Assembly (NCBI GenBank): GCA_036508635.1
Contig: DATCGY010000211.1
Coordinates: 1 to 19,866 of the forward strand
Direction: 5' to 3'
DNA from: FEN-727 sp036508635
GTDB taxonomy: Bacteria > Actinomycetota > Geothermincolia > Fen-727 > Anoxymicrobiaceae
Length of the DNA: 19,866 bases
In this document: positions 1 to 7,911 of the stretch, piece by piece
Layout of the letters: the number at the start of each line of letters is the position of its first letter
Position numbering within the stretch: the first letter of the stretch is position 1
The notes under the pieces: generated by a model
What the model was told of the DNA's origin: nothing
Database searches by the model: none
The model's input: only the letters and a program-made list of their open reading frames with translations
Translations under genes and position numbers: made by a program

Positions 1-177
1 CCGACCGGCGAGCTCGACACCGCCAACACCGAGAGGTTAATGGACCTCGTCAGCAGCCTCAACAGTGAAACCGGCCAGACATTTGCGATAGTCACCCACG
101 ACCCACAGGTCGCGGCCAGGACCAGGCGAATAGTCACGATGCGTGACGGGAAGATCGATTCTGACGAGCCGATCTAG
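1..177 (+). CDS. ABC transporter ATP-binding protein, C-terminal fragment (MacB/LolD-like)
   Basis: Only the last 58 residues are in the window; the frame is open from base 1 to the TAG at 175-177. It begins at the PTGELD segment, which follows Walker B and forms the D-loop of ABC ATPases (family consensus DEPTGxLD). The switch-loop histidine (VTHDP) and the closing segment RIVTMRDGKI are typical of the MacB/LolD class, which powers export or lipoprotein release with a separate permease. The permease and the Walker motifs would lie to the left, outside the window. The stop interlocks with the stop of the convergent pirin gene. Substrate cannot be judged. Confidence 0.88.
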   Translation, partial: PTGELDTANTERLMDLVSSLNSETGQTFAIVTHDPQVAARTRRIVTMRDGKIDSDEPI

Positions 178-1022
178 ACAGCATCGTGCTTGATGAAAGT
201 GCCGTCCCGGTATTCTCTGAATGCCAGGTCCAGCTCTTTTTCCGTGTTCATGACGATCGGTCCGCGCCAGGCGATAGGTTCGCCCAGGGGCTCTCCTGAG
301 ACCAGCAGAAAGCGCGCCGTTGCATTACCGGCGGCGAAGTTGACCGAGTCGCCTTTTTCGAAAAGCACCAGAGTGCCCGAATCCTCGGCGCGATTGCCTT
401 CGCGGAAGGACACGCTGCCCTCGAAAACATAAGCGAACACAGTATGTATCCCGGCAACCGGGATCTCGCTCCTGGCACCGGGTTGGACCTCGACGTCAAA
501 GTACACGGTGTCGATGACAAGGTCCCGGACAGGACCCCTGGTCCCGGCGATATCTCCGGCTACGACCTTTATCTTAGCGCCTTCCACCTCGAGTTCCGGC
601 ACCTCGTCGGCAAGTATCCCCCTGTATCTCGGGTTCATCATCTTGTCTTTGGCGGGCAGATTGACCCAAAGCTGAAAGCCTCGCATCGCGCCCTCGTACG
701 GTTGGGGCATCTCCTGATGGATTATGCCGCTGCCGGCCGTCATCCATTGCACGTCGCCCGTACCAATCGTCCCCCGGTTGCCAAGGCTGTCGCCGTGATC
801 GACATCGCCGGCCAGCATGTAAGTTACCGTCTCGATCCCGCGATGGGGGTGCCAGGGGAATCCGGCTGTATAATCCGCTGGGTCGTCCGAGCCGAAATTA
901 TCCAGCAGCAGGAAAGGGTCCATGGATTCCGCCTGGTAGTTGCCGAAAGCCCTCTTCAGCCGGACGCCCGCACCTTCCATTGTCCTGACGCTTTTCCAGG
1001 TCTCGGCGATGGCATTGCCCAT
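174..1022 (-). CDS. Pirin family protein
   Basis: 282 residues, full length for the bicupin pirin family. The N-terminal cupin has the canonical metal ligands: HPHRG gives H58 and H60, and the GSGIIHQEMP segment gives H102 and E104. The family is non-haem iron proteins; some members have quercetinase activity and others act as redox-dependent transcription cofactors, so the role here is open. The ATG at 1020-1022 is supported by a strong purine tract (GGGAGGGGGG) just upstream. It ends on TAG at 174-176, sharing the CTAG with the stop of the convergent ABC gene, so there is no space for a conventional terminator. It stands alone on its strand and is divergent from the kinase-dehydrogenase fusion. 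Confidence 0.93.
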   Translation of the reverse strand: MGNAIAETWKSVRTMEGAGVRLKRAFGNYQAESMDPFLLLDNFGSDDPADYTAGFPWHPHRGIETVTYMLAGDVDHGDSLGNRGTIGTGDVQWMTAGSGIIHQEMPQPYEGAMRGFQLWVNLPAKDKMMNPRYRGILADEVPELEVEGAKIKVVAGDIAGTRGPVRDLVIDTVYFDVEVQPGARSEIPVAGIHTVFAYVFEGSVSFREGNRAEDSGTLVLFEKGDSVNFAAGNATARFLLVSGEPLGEPIAWRGPIVMNTEKELDLAFREYRDGTFIKHDAV

Positions 1023-1129
1023 CGTGCCCCCCTCCCAACGTTGCCACTTCTCTAGTACAGATTCTCAGAGGAGACATCCTATTTCAAGTGACATGCCCCC
1101 GGAAGCCCGCAGGAGGGCAATTCTATCCT

Positions 1130-1157
1130 TCAATTCGGGAATACATCTCCGAATTGA
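1130..1157. promoter_or_regulatory. 28 bp perfect inverted repeat, likely operator
   Basis: Arms TCAATTCGG (1130-1138) and CCGAATTGA (1149-1157) are perfect 9-base inverted complements around a 10-base spacer, in the divergent spacer between pirin and the fusion gene. The right arm overlaps a possible rightward -35 (TTGACT, 1154-1159); the matching -10 (GAAAAC, 1177-1182) is poor. No T-tract follows, so an operator is more likely than a terminator. The binding protein is unknown. Confidence 0.5.
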
Positions 1158-1230
1158 CTTCGAGGTTGCGCCGTGAGAAAACAGTAAGAGGTGTCATGTC
1201 GGCGGGGTATTCATCGTGGGAGTGAGCGAT

Positions 1231-3903
1231 ATGCGCGAGAGCAACGGGTTCCTGATGGCGTTGGACGTCGGTGGCGGATCGGGGCGCTGCCTTCTCGTGG
1301 AGCCGGGGGGCGGCAACCTCTTCACGGCACGGCGCGAGTGGTCGCACCCAACCGCCCCCAACACGAATGGCCTCGGCTACGACCTCGACCTCATCGATAT
1401 CTGGCACAAGCTGGGCGAAGCGTGCCGGGAGGCTATCGAAAAGGCAAATGCCGCGCCGGCCGACATCCTCAGCGTAGCCGTCACCAGCATGCGCAACACG
1501 ACAGTCGTCATAGACCCCGGGGGCGAAATCCTTCTCGCGACACCCAACCAGGATGCCAGGGCGCTGGGAGAGTCGTTGACACTTGGTGCCGAGCGCGGCC
1601 CGGCAGTCCACGAGGCCGGCGGCCACTGGCCGAGCCCGCTGTTCCTGGGCAGCAGGTTATTGTGGATGAAGAACAACGCGCCCGACCTCCTCGAGCGGGC
1701 AAGCCATGCCTTGAGCCTCTCTGACTGGGTCGCGTTCAAGATGGGAGCGGGACTCTTCGCGGAGAGGTCGCAGGCGGGTGAGACGCTCCTCTTCGACCTC
1801 CGCAGGAGGGATTGGAATTTCGACCTGGTTTCCGAGCTGGGCCTCAAAGCGAGCCTTTTCCCCGAAACAGTCGATGCCGGAACGCCAATCGGGCGCGTGA
1901 GCGATCAGGCGGCAGGGCACCTGGGGCTCCTCGCCGGCACCCCCATCGCGGCCGGCGGGCCGGACACGCAGTGCGGGTTGCTTGGCGCGGGCGCGGTCAA
2001 GGACGGCGAGATAGGTCTCGTCTCGGGAACCACCATGCCCATTCAGATGGTGACGGACGACCTCGTGCTGGACGGCGAAGGCCGGCTCTGGAGTGGCCTG
2101 CACGTTGTTCCCGGGCGGTATGTCATCGAGAGTAACGGCCTGACAGCCGGCTATGTGCTCGAGTGGTTCGCGAAGCTGATGTTCTATGACTACCAGTTCC
2201 CGCTCGAAGTGGTGTTCGGGGAGGCTGCGCGGTCGACCCCGGGCGGAGAAGGAGTCTACTCGACGTTCGGGGCAAACGTGTTCGACGCTCGAACAATCGG
2301 CATCCCCGTCGGCAATATCACGATGTCTCATATGGTCACGACGGATACCGCTGCCGGGCGCAGGCACGTGAGCCGCGCCCTCGTGGAGGGCATAGCGTAC
2401 TCGGCCAGGGCCAACATCGAACAGATACTCGCCGTCAGGCCCGGCGAACCGGCGGAGCTGCGTGTTTTTGGTGGCCTGACGCAATCGCCGCTCTGGCCCC
2501 AGATGGTCAGCGACGTCGTTGGACTCCCCGCCAGGGTGCCTTCGCATTGCGAGGTAACCTCACTGGGTGCCGCGGCATGCGCCGGGTTCGGTGCGGGAGT
2601 CTACAAGGATCTTGAAGCCGGGGCTTCGCAGCTCGCCTGCGACCTCACCGATTACCGGCCGTCGGGTGCTTCGGCGAAATACCAGTCGCTATATGCCGGG
2701 TGGAAAGAAGCTCACGACATGCGCGCGGCATGCGACCAGCACGTCTCGGGGCTGGTAACCATGGCGCTGCTGGAGCACGCACCACTGGAAGCGGCAGCCG
2801 CCCCACCGGGCTTGAGGCCCGGCATACTCGTCACCGCCTCTATTGACGATGTCGCCCTCGCGGAGCTCGGCGAGCTCGGCGAGGTGAGCTACGCCCCATG
2901 GCGCAAGACGGGGAAGGTCTACGATGGAGGACCCGAGCTCGCGGAGGCGCTCAGAGGGGTCGACGTATTCGTGACGGAGATGGACGTAGTCGATTTCGAA
3001 GTGCTACGCGACTCGCCTGGCCTTCGAGCGATCGTGAGCTGCAGGGGCAATCCCGTAAATGTCGACCTGGAGGCGGCCACCGGCTTCGGCGTGCCGTTCA
3101 TCTACACTCCCGGCCGCAACGCGGACGCGGTCGCCGACCTTGCCATCGCGATGATGGTGATGCTTGCCAGGAAGCTCTTGAGCGGGGCAAGCTTCCTCAA
3201 GGACGAGGGCATCAAGGCCGGGGATCTCGAGGCGATGGGCCGCGCATACATTGAGTACCAGGGGCGAGAGCTCTGGCGCAAGACGGTCGGTATCGTCGGA
3301 ATGGGGAATGTCGGGGTGGCGGTCGCGCGCCGGGCGCGGGGCTTTGGTGCATCGGTAGTGTTCTTCGACCCGGAGGTCTCACTGGAGGACGGGGCGCTGC
3401 TCAACGCCCGAAAAGTCTCTTTTGAAGATCTCCTCGCGCAAAGTGATTTCGTAACGGTCCACGCGCCTGCAAACGACAGGACAAAGAACATGTTTGATGC
3501 CGTAGCTTTTGCGGCCATGAAAGAGGGGGCGTTCTTCATCAACACCGCCCGCGCGTCTCTCGCCGACGAAGCGGCCCTTACCGACGCGCTCGAATCCGGG
3601 CACCTGGCCGGGGCGGGGCTCGATGTCTTCTCAACCGAACCGCCGGCTTCGGACAGCCCTCTCGTATCACTGAAGAACGTTATCACGACACCGCATATCG
3701 GCGGAGACACGCTCGAGATATCGGCACACCAGGGAGCCCTGGTCACGGGCCAATTGCATCAACTCATGCGAGGTGTAGCCCCGGATCACATCCTGAATCC
3801 GTCGGTCATGGAATCGTTCGCATGGTCCGGTGCCCGTCCTACTCCGAGCCCGAGCGAGATGGGCCGGCTCGCCGAGCGCCCCAGGCCTTCGATGACGTCC
3901 TAG
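1231..3903 (+). CDS. FGGY kinase (AI-2 kinase-like) fused to D-2-hydroxyacid dehydrogenase
   Basis: 890 residues in one open frame. Residues ~8-510 are a FGGY carbohydrate kinase: nucleotide-binding DVGGGSGR (D12 on), GGPDTQ with the presumed catalytic base D245, SGTT, and VFGGLTQSPLW near the C-terminus. The end of this domain resembles LsrK (autoinducer-2 kinase) in my reading. Residues ~525-880 are a complete D-isomer 2-hydroxyacid dehydrogenase: GMGNVG Rossmann loop (~690-695) and catalytic R774 (NTAR), E803 (FSTEPP) and H822 (TPHIGG). A short Ala/Pro-rich linker joins them. B. subtilis has separate yoaC (kinase) and yoaD (dehydrogenase) in one operon, so a coupled phosphorylation-oxidation pathway is plausible, but the substrate is unknown. 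ATG 1231 is preferred because GGGAG (1218-1222) sits 8 bases upstream; GTG 1216 or 1222 would also be in frame. Confidence 0.9.
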   Translation: MRESNGFLMALDVGGGSGRCLLVEPGGGNLFTARREWSHPTAPNTNGLGYDLDLIDIWHKLGEACREAIEKANAAPADILSVAVTSMRNTTVVIDPGGEILLATPNQDARALGESLTLGAERGPAVHEAGGHWPSPLFLGSRLLWMKNNAPDLLERASHALSLSDWVAFKMGAGLFAERSQAGETLLFDLRRRDWNFDLVSELGLKASLFPETVDAGTPIGRVSDQAAGHLGLLAGTPIAAGGPDTQCGLLGAGAVKDGEIGLVSGTTMPIQMVTDDLVLDGEGRLWSGLHVVPGRYVIESNGLTAGYVLEWFAKLMFYDYQFPLEVVFGEAARSTPGGEGVYSTFGANVFDARTIGIPVGNITMSHMVTTDTAAGRRHVSRALVEGIAYSARANIEQILAVRPGEPAELRVFGGLTQSPLWPQMVSDVVGLPARVPSHCEVTSLGAAACAGFGAGVYKDLEAGASQLACDLTDYRPSGASAKYQSLYAGWKEAHDMRAACDQHVSGLVTMALLEHAPLEAAAAPPGLRPGILVTASIDDVALAELGELGEVSYAPWRKTGKVYDGGPELAEALRGVDVFVTEMDVVDFEVLRDSPGLRAIVSCRGNPVNVDLEAATGFGVPFIYTPGRNADAVADLAIAMMVMLARKLLSGASFLKDEGIKAGDLEAMGRAYIEYQGRELWRKTVGIVGMGNVGVAVARRARGFGASVVFFDPEVSLEDGALLNARKVSFEDLLAQSDFVTVHAPANDRTKNMFDAVAFAAMKEGAFFINTARASLADEAALTDALESGHLAGAGLDVFSTEPPASDSPLVSLKNVITTPHIGGDTLEISAHQGALVTGQLHQLMRGVAPDHILNPSVMESFAWSGARPTPSPSEMGRLAERPRPSMTS

Positions 3904-3997
3904 TTTACAGTGACATTGAAAGTGGCGGGCAGTGCCGGACTTACGATTACGACCATCGGACAGTTCTGATCACAGGTGCGCACAACGCTCGATAACG

Positions 3998-4006
3998 TGC
4001 TATAAT
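3998..4006 (+). promoter_or_regulatory. Extended -10 promoter for the RRM gene leader
   Basis: TGC followed by a perfect TATAAT (4001-4006) forms an extended -10 element. No good -35 is visible at 17 bp, as is common for extended -10 promoters. Predicted transcription start is about 4013, giving an 83-base leader before the RRM gene. It also reads directly into the terminator at 4042-4074, so a transcript of about 60 bases is possible. Confidence 0.7.
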
Positions 4007-4041
4007 GCAACCGAGCAAAGTTCTTAGGTATTGTAGTTCTT

Positions 4042-4074
4042 GTCCCGAGATCGAACCTCGGGGCATTTTTTTTT
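4042..4074 (+). terminator. Strong intrinsic terminator in the leader of the RRM gene
   Basis: An 8-pair stem, with G4042-C4064 as the outer pair, CCCGAG (4044-4049) against CTCGGG (4057-4062), one T.G wobble and a 7-base loop, is followed by A and nine T's (4066-4074). It lies between the TATAAT promoter and the RRM start codon, not after a gene. It may act as an attenuator, may end the upstream fusion transcript, or may do both. Confidence 0.8.
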
Positions 4075-4090
4075 GCACAAAGGGGGTGCA
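4074..4090 (+). promoter_or_regulatory. Small hairpin presenting the Shine-Dalgarno of the RRM gene
   Basis: TGCAC (4074-4078) and GTGCA (4086-4090) pair to leave AAAGGGG (4079-4085) in a 7-base loop. That loop is the core of a near-consensus Shine-Dalgarno (AAAGGGGGTG, 4079-4088) placed correctly for ATG 4096. The stem is short, so it could melt easily; a temperature- or protein-responsive role is inference. Confidence 0.45.
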
Positions 4091-4095
4091 GGAGA

Positions 4096-4368
4096 ATGAA
4101 GATATACGTAGGCAACCTTAGCTACTCAACCACCGATGAGGACATCAGGCAGGCTTTCAGCCAGCACGGCACTGTTGACTCAGCGGACGTGATCATGGAT
4201 CGCGACACCGGCAGGTCGAAGGGATTCGGCTTTGTCGAGATGAGCGTTGATAGCGAGGGACAAGCGGCGATCGATGCCCTTAACGGCAAAGAGGTTGATG
4301 GTCGTAGTCTGAACGTGAACGTGGCGAAGCCCAGGGCGGAGCGCCCGCAGCGTCCGTCGCGTTACTAG
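4096..4368 (+). CDS. Single-RRM RNA-binding protein
   Basis: 90 residues, one RNA-recognition motif: RNP2 is IYVGNL (3-8) and RNP1 is KGFGFVEM (42-49), with the aromatic residues that stack on RNA. This is the compact bacterial RRM class, similar to cyanobacterial Rbp proteins, some of which are cold-induced. The C-terminal tail is short, basic and proline-containing, without a long glycine-rich tail. The ATG is placed by AAAGGGGGTG at 4079-4088; a second purine run, GGAG (4091-4094), is too close to be the working site. The leader carries a promoter, a terminator and an SD hairpin, suggesting post-initiation control, perhaps autoregulation. The rpoD gene follows after 234 bases. Confidence 0.93.
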   Translation: MKIYVGNLSYSTTDEDIRQAFSQHGTVDSADVIMDRDTGRSKGFGFVEMSVDSEGQAAIDALNGKEVDGRSLNVNVAKPRAERPQRPSRY

Positions 4369-4602
4369 ACATCCCAATCTGTGGTTTGGAGCGGTGGTCG
4401 CGGCAGCGGTCTTTCGGCAAGGGTACGCGTTGAAGGTAGCAGAAACAGACGACTCTTGCGCGGAGAAGATTAGAGCGCCCGTGGCAATCGCTTCAAATCT
4501 CCTTTCCCGTGTTCAATGCTCGACGCGGTATGGGCGCGCTGTTCGATTCGCATTGCAGGTCCAGGAATGCGCCCTCGCGGAAATGGCATCTTAAGGATCA
4601 AT

Positions 4603-5790
4603 ATGTCAGACATATGGAAGGTTCATGACCTCGATAAGGTACGTCTGCTTGTCGACATGGGGATCGAGAAGGGTTCCCTCACCACGGGTGACATCGTGGA
4701 AGGTTTAAAGGGCGTGGAGCTCACTCCGGACCAGATGGACGGGGTGTTCGTACAACTATCCGAGGCGGGGATAGAGATTTCCGATGAGGACGAGGAAGAG
4801 TTGGACGGTGACGGCGATGGCGGGGCGCCACCGCGCGTGAAAACCGTTTCGCGCAAGTTGGAAGGCCCGCATCAGGCCTCGCCCGACGACCCGGTCCGGA
4901 TGTACCTCAAGGAGATCGGAAAAGTGCCGTTGCTGTCCGCGCCGCAGGAGGTATCCCTCGCCAAGCGCATCGAGGCCGGCAAGAACGCGGGCGCCATGCT
5001 CGCTTCCGACGTGGAGTTCGGCGACGATGCTTTTGAGGCTCTCAAGGCATTGGAGGTCGACGGCCTCGTGGCGAAGAAAGAGCTGGCCACGGCCAACCTT
5101 AGGCTGGTGGTAAGCATCGCCAAGCGCTATGTAGGGCGAGGCATGCTCTTTCTCGACCTCATACAGGAGGGCAACCTCGGTCTTATCCGCGGCGTCGAGA
5201 AGTACGATTACAAAAAGGGCTTCAAGTTCAGCACCTATGCGACCTGGTGGATACGTCAGGCAGTGACGAGAGCCATAGCAGACCAGGCAAGGACCATTCG
5301 TGTCCCTGTGCATATGGTCGAGAACATCAATAAACTTGCCAGGGTGCAGCTCAGACTCCTGCAGGAGCAAGGGTGTGAACCCACCCCGGACGAGCTAAGC
5401 GTGGCGATGGGCCTGACCCTGGAGAAGGTGCGGGAGATCATGAAGGTGAGCGAGCTCCCCTTGTCCCTCGAGACGCCCATCGGAAAGGAAGAAGACAGCC
5501 TCCTCTCAGATTTCATTCAGGACACCGGTGCCATTGTCCCGATGGACGCGGCCGCGTTTACGATGATGCAGGAGCAGCTCGAGGATGTACTCGATGACCT
5601 CAGCAACCGGGAGAAGCGCATAATGCAGCTCCGGTTCGGGCTTCTGGACGGGCGGCCCAGGACCCTCGAGGAAGTGGGAAAGGTCTTCGGAGTAACCCGG
5701 GAGCGCATACGCCAGATAGAAGCGAAAGCCCTTGTGAAGCTCAGGCACCCAGCGCGCAGCGGCTGCCTCAGGGAATACATGGAGAACTGA
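4603..5790 (+). CDS. rpoD: RNA polymerase primary sigma factor RpoD/SigA
   Basis: 395 residues from ATG 4603, placed by AAGGA at 4593-4597. The open frame extends upstream to 4516, but that extension is not sigma-like. A region 1.1-like N-terminus (~10-60) is followed by an acidic D/E-rich run (~61-73). Region 1.2 starts at DDPVRMYLKEIG (~95), and the core region 2 lies at ~165-240 with LDLIQEGNLGLIRGVEKY and FSTYATWWIRQA. Region 4 ends with the helix-turn-helix GVTRERIRQIEAKALVKLRHP (~363-383). All regions of a group 1 sigma are present. It is not next to dnaG, which is a frequent partner elsewhere. I see no convincing promoter or hairpin in the 234-base spacer (4369-4602), so transcription may come from the RRM promoter or from an unrecognised signal. 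Confidence 0.95.
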   Translation: MSDIWKVHDLDKVRLLVDMGIEKGSLTTGDIVEGLKGVELTPDQMDGVFVQLSEAGIEISDEDEEELDGDGDGGAPPRVKTVSRKLEGPHQASPDDPVRMYLKEIGKVPLLSAPQEVSLAKRIEAGKNAGAMLASDVEFGDDAFEALKALEVDGLVAKKELATANLRLVVSIAKRYVGRGMLFLDLIQEGNLGLIRGVEKYDYKKGFKFSTYATWWIRQAVTRAIADQARTIRVPVHMVENINKLARVQLRLLQEQGCEPTPDELSVAMGLTLEKVREIMKVSELPLSLETPIGKEEDSLLSDFIQDTGAIVPMDAAAFTMMQEQLEDVLDDLSNREKRIMQLRFGLLDGRPRTLEEVGKVFGVTRERIRQIEAKALVKLRHPARSGCLREYMEN

Positions 5791-5806
5791 GCCACTTCGC
5801 GTGGCT
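5790..5806. terminator. Short hairpin between convergent rpoD and GMC genes
   Basis: AGCCAC and GTGGCT form a 6-pair stem with a 5-base loop (TTCGC), filling most of the 25-base gap between the two convergent stop codons. No T-tract follows on either strand, so at best it is a weak bidirectional terminator or transcript-end stabiliser. Confidence 0.4.
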
Positions 5807-5815
5807 GGTACTACC

Positions 5816-7387
5816 TCATCTCAAATCGGAGGAGGATTCCCTGCCCCCCGCCTGACGGCCCGCGAGCTTCTCCAGTTCTTCATCGACAAACCCCGCACAG
5901 CGCATCGCGAGCGCGAAGATGGTGAGTTGTGGGTTCACGCCGAGAGACATCGGTACTATGCTCCCGTCGCAGATGAACAGTCCGGGGATGTCCCACGTCT
6001 CCCCGGTGTGCTGGACCACCGAGCGCTCTGGGTCGTCACCCATGCGGCACGTCCCGAGCGGGTGATAAGCGCTGACCGCGATGTAGTCGGAAGCTTTCGG
6101 CTTCTGCCTCTTGAAGCGCTTGAGGTCCGATGGCAGCATGTCCGGGAAGCTGACCGTCGGTGTGAATACGCTCTTTGCGCCGAGCCTGAACCATACCTCC
6201 GCCATTATCTCGGTCATAAACCTGAACCTCCGGACGTCATCACCCCGCAGGTTGTAGGTTATGACGTAGCGCTGCCTGTCCCTGGGGTGTAGCTTCACCG
6301 TACCCGTCGAACAGTGTTCGGAGAGCATCCCGCCGAACATGGCGGTATTCGGATAGCCGCTCATGAATTCGGCAAGCCGCCTTCCCTTGTAAGGCAGGTT
6401 CATCGCCCCTCCGAGCGGCGGCACAGTGCCCCCCTCGAGCATTATGCCGTCGTCGGCGAACTCGTCGACGTACGTCGCCTGCGGGACGCCTTTGGGGTTC
6501 CCGATCTTCTCGTCCATGACCGCGACAGTTGGGCTGCACGGGTGGATGGTGAGGTTGCGCCCCACTTCCCCGCTCGAGTTGCACAGCCCTTGTGCCAGAA
6601 GCATCCTGGGCGAATGGAACGCCCCGGCAGCCAGCACCACCACGTCCGCGCTTACTTCGATTGTCGGCCCCGACGAGCCGTTTCCGTTGCCCCCGGCGAA
6701 CCGTCCCTTCGCACCGGTCACCCGGCCGCCCTGGAGTACGAGCTCGTCCACCGTCACGCCGGTGTAGACATCGCATCCGGCCTTCACCGCGTCCGGGATG
6801 TAGGAGATGTTCGCGCTCTGCTTGGCGTCCGTTGGACAGCCGAAACAGCAGACACCGTATCCCTCGCAGTCCTTGGCGTTGCGCGGAAGGATACCGCCGG
6901 AAAACCCCAGGCTCTTAGCCCCCTCGAGGAAGAGCGTCGCGTTCTTGCCGAGCACCTCCGGGTCGCCCTTCTGGACGAACAGGTACTCCTCGACCGCCGC
7001 GTAGTAAAGTGCGAGCTCCTCGTCCTTGATATCCCAGAGCCCGTGCTCCAGGTGCCATCTCTTGAGCACGCTGTGGGACATCCTCAGACACGTGCCCGAG
7101 TTGATGGTCGTCGTGCCCCCGACGGTCTTGCCCTGGGGGATAACGAACATCGGTGTGCCGAGCGTAATCAACTGTCCGCCATACCAGTACATGTTGGTCG
7201 CCGCGAACTCCATCCGGAGGTTGAAGTCCTCGCGCGTAAAGTGCCCGCCGGCTTCGAGGACAACGACCCTGCGTCCCGCCTCCGACAGCTCCTTCGCGAT
7301 CGTCGCGCCGCCGGCTCCCGAGCCTATGACGGCGACCTCGGCGATGAGGCGCACATCACCGTTTATGTGTTCACGGGAGTAGATCAT
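5816..7387 (-). CDS. GMC-family FAD-dependent oxidoreductase
   Basis: 523 residues. The ADP-binding fingerprint GSGAGG (22-27) lies in the N-terminal Rossmann fold, with VVVLEAGG ending the second strand. The C-terminal GMC block contains HPLGTCRMG and GVNPQLT; H442 and N485 are the likely catalytic His/Asn pair by family position. A cysteine cluster around residue 180 (CEGYGVCCFGC) is of the kind seen in long-chain alcohol oxidase-type GMC proteins. It probably oxidises an alcohol or sugar with FAD. The start overlaps the stop of the upstream small gene (ATGA, 7384-7387), so the two are translationally coupled and probably form a complex. No signal peptide is visible, so it is likely cytoplasmic. 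Electron acceptor and substrate are unknown. Confidence 0.9.
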   Translation of the reverse strand: MIYSREHINGDVRLIAEVAVIGSGAGGATIAKELSEAGRRVVVLEAGGHFTREDFNLRMEFAATNMYWYGGQLITLGTPMFVIPQGKTVGGTTTINSGTCLRMSHSVLKRWHLEHGLWDIKDEELALYYAAVEEYLFVQKGDPEVLGKNATLFLEGAKSLGFSGGILPRNAKDCEGYGVCCFGCPTDAKQSANISYIPDAVKAGCDVYTGVTVDELVLQGGRVTGAKGRFAGGNGNGSSGPTIEVSADVVVLAAGAFHSPRMLLAQGLCNSSGEVGRNLTIHPCSPTVAVMDEKIGNPKGVPQATYVDEFADDGIMLEGGTVPPLGGAMNLPYKGRRLAEFMSGYPNTAMFGGMLSEHCSTGTVKLHPRDRQRYVITYNLRGDDVRRFRFMTEIMAEVWFRLGAKSVFTPTVSFPDMLPSDLKRFKRQKPKASDYIAVSAYHPLGTCRMGDDPERSVVQHTGETWDIPGLFICDGSIVPMSLGVNPQLTIFALAMRCAGFVDEELEKLAGRQAGGRESSSDLR

Positions 7388-7860
7388 AGCGTACCCGCGC
7401 TTTCGGTCAGTTCTTCGCCGGGTTCATTTTTCGGCAGGGACGCAGTCCTGCTAACGACGCGCCTCTCTGCTTCCTCCTTGAGTGCCACTACGTCGAACCC
7501 GAGCGTCTTCTGGACGTCGTCGCGCGCGTAGTAAGCCCCGACGATAGGCATCGAGACTATGTAGAAGAATCCATACGTGAGTGAGCCCTTGCGCTTGAAG
7601 AGCCGCTCGAGAAGGGAGGCCTGGGCGCGGAAGTTGCAGTCCGGCAACGTCCGGCCGTTGTTGGCCAGCGAATAGAGATTGAGCGCCAGGAGCGCCGCCG
7701 TGGTCACGGTGCCAAACTCGGGGATGCCCTTTTCAAGCCAATCTCGAAGCAATTCAACTGAAGCTTCGGGGTCCGGCACCGGAAGATCGGGAAATGTGTT
7801 TGTACCAAGGACGTGTGGAGTCATCGCCCTTACGGTGTCTTCAATAATCCGTAGCACCAT
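7384..7860 (-). CDS. Small partner of the GMC oxidoreductase (gluconate dehydrogenase subunit 3-like)
   Basis: 158 residues from ATG 7858-7860, with GGGAGG just upstream. The frame is open to 8313, but the extra N-terminus is low-complexity and antisense to the divergent gene, so the shorter form is chosen. The protein is helical and almost cysteine-free, with a C-terminal portion (YGFFYIVSMPIVGAYYAR, then LGFD) that matches my recollection of the gluconate 2-dehydrogenase subunit 3 family, whose members accompany GMC flavoproteins. No Tat signal is visible, unlike many secreted members. ATGA coupling to the GMC gene supports a two-subunit enzyme. The family call is by resemblance and less certain than the gene itself. 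Confidence 0.7.
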   Translation of the reverse strand: MVLRIIEDTVRAMTPHVLGTNTFPDLPVPDPEASVELLRDWLEKGIPEFGTVTTAALLALNLYSLANNGRTLPDCNFRAQASLLERLFKRKGSLTYGFFYIVSMPIVGAYYARDDVQKTLGFDVVALKEEAERRVVSRTASLPKNEPGEELTESAGTL

Positions 7861-7911
7861 CAGCCTCCCTCGAAGTTCCCAGCCTACCTGGAAGTGGAAC
7901 CAAACTATCAA

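Noticed and set aside
1023..1230. SAM (S-box) riboswitch before the fusion gene, suggested by the yoaDCB parallel
   Set aside because: None of the conserved S-box helices or core motifs are visible; only the 28 bp dyad stands out.
4041..4065. T-arm-like sequence (GTTCGAT loop on the minus strand), suggesting a tRNA or attachment site
   Set aside because: No acceptor stem, anticodon arm or CCA is found around it; the same bases form a classic intrinsic terminator on the plus strand.
3900..4115. 71-residue minus-strand open frame
   Set aside because: It spans the promoter and terminator of the RRM gene, has no usable Shine-Dalgarno and has no recognisable domain.
4394..4594. 66-residue frame between the RRM gene and rpoD
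   Set aside because: No Shine-Dalgarno, no protein-like pattern, and it runs into the rpoD translation signal.
6314..7531. 405-residue plus-strand frame opposite the GMC gene
   Set aside because: It is antisense to a gene with clear catalytic motifs, and its composition is the Arg/His/Val-rich pattern of a shadow frame in GC-rich DNA.
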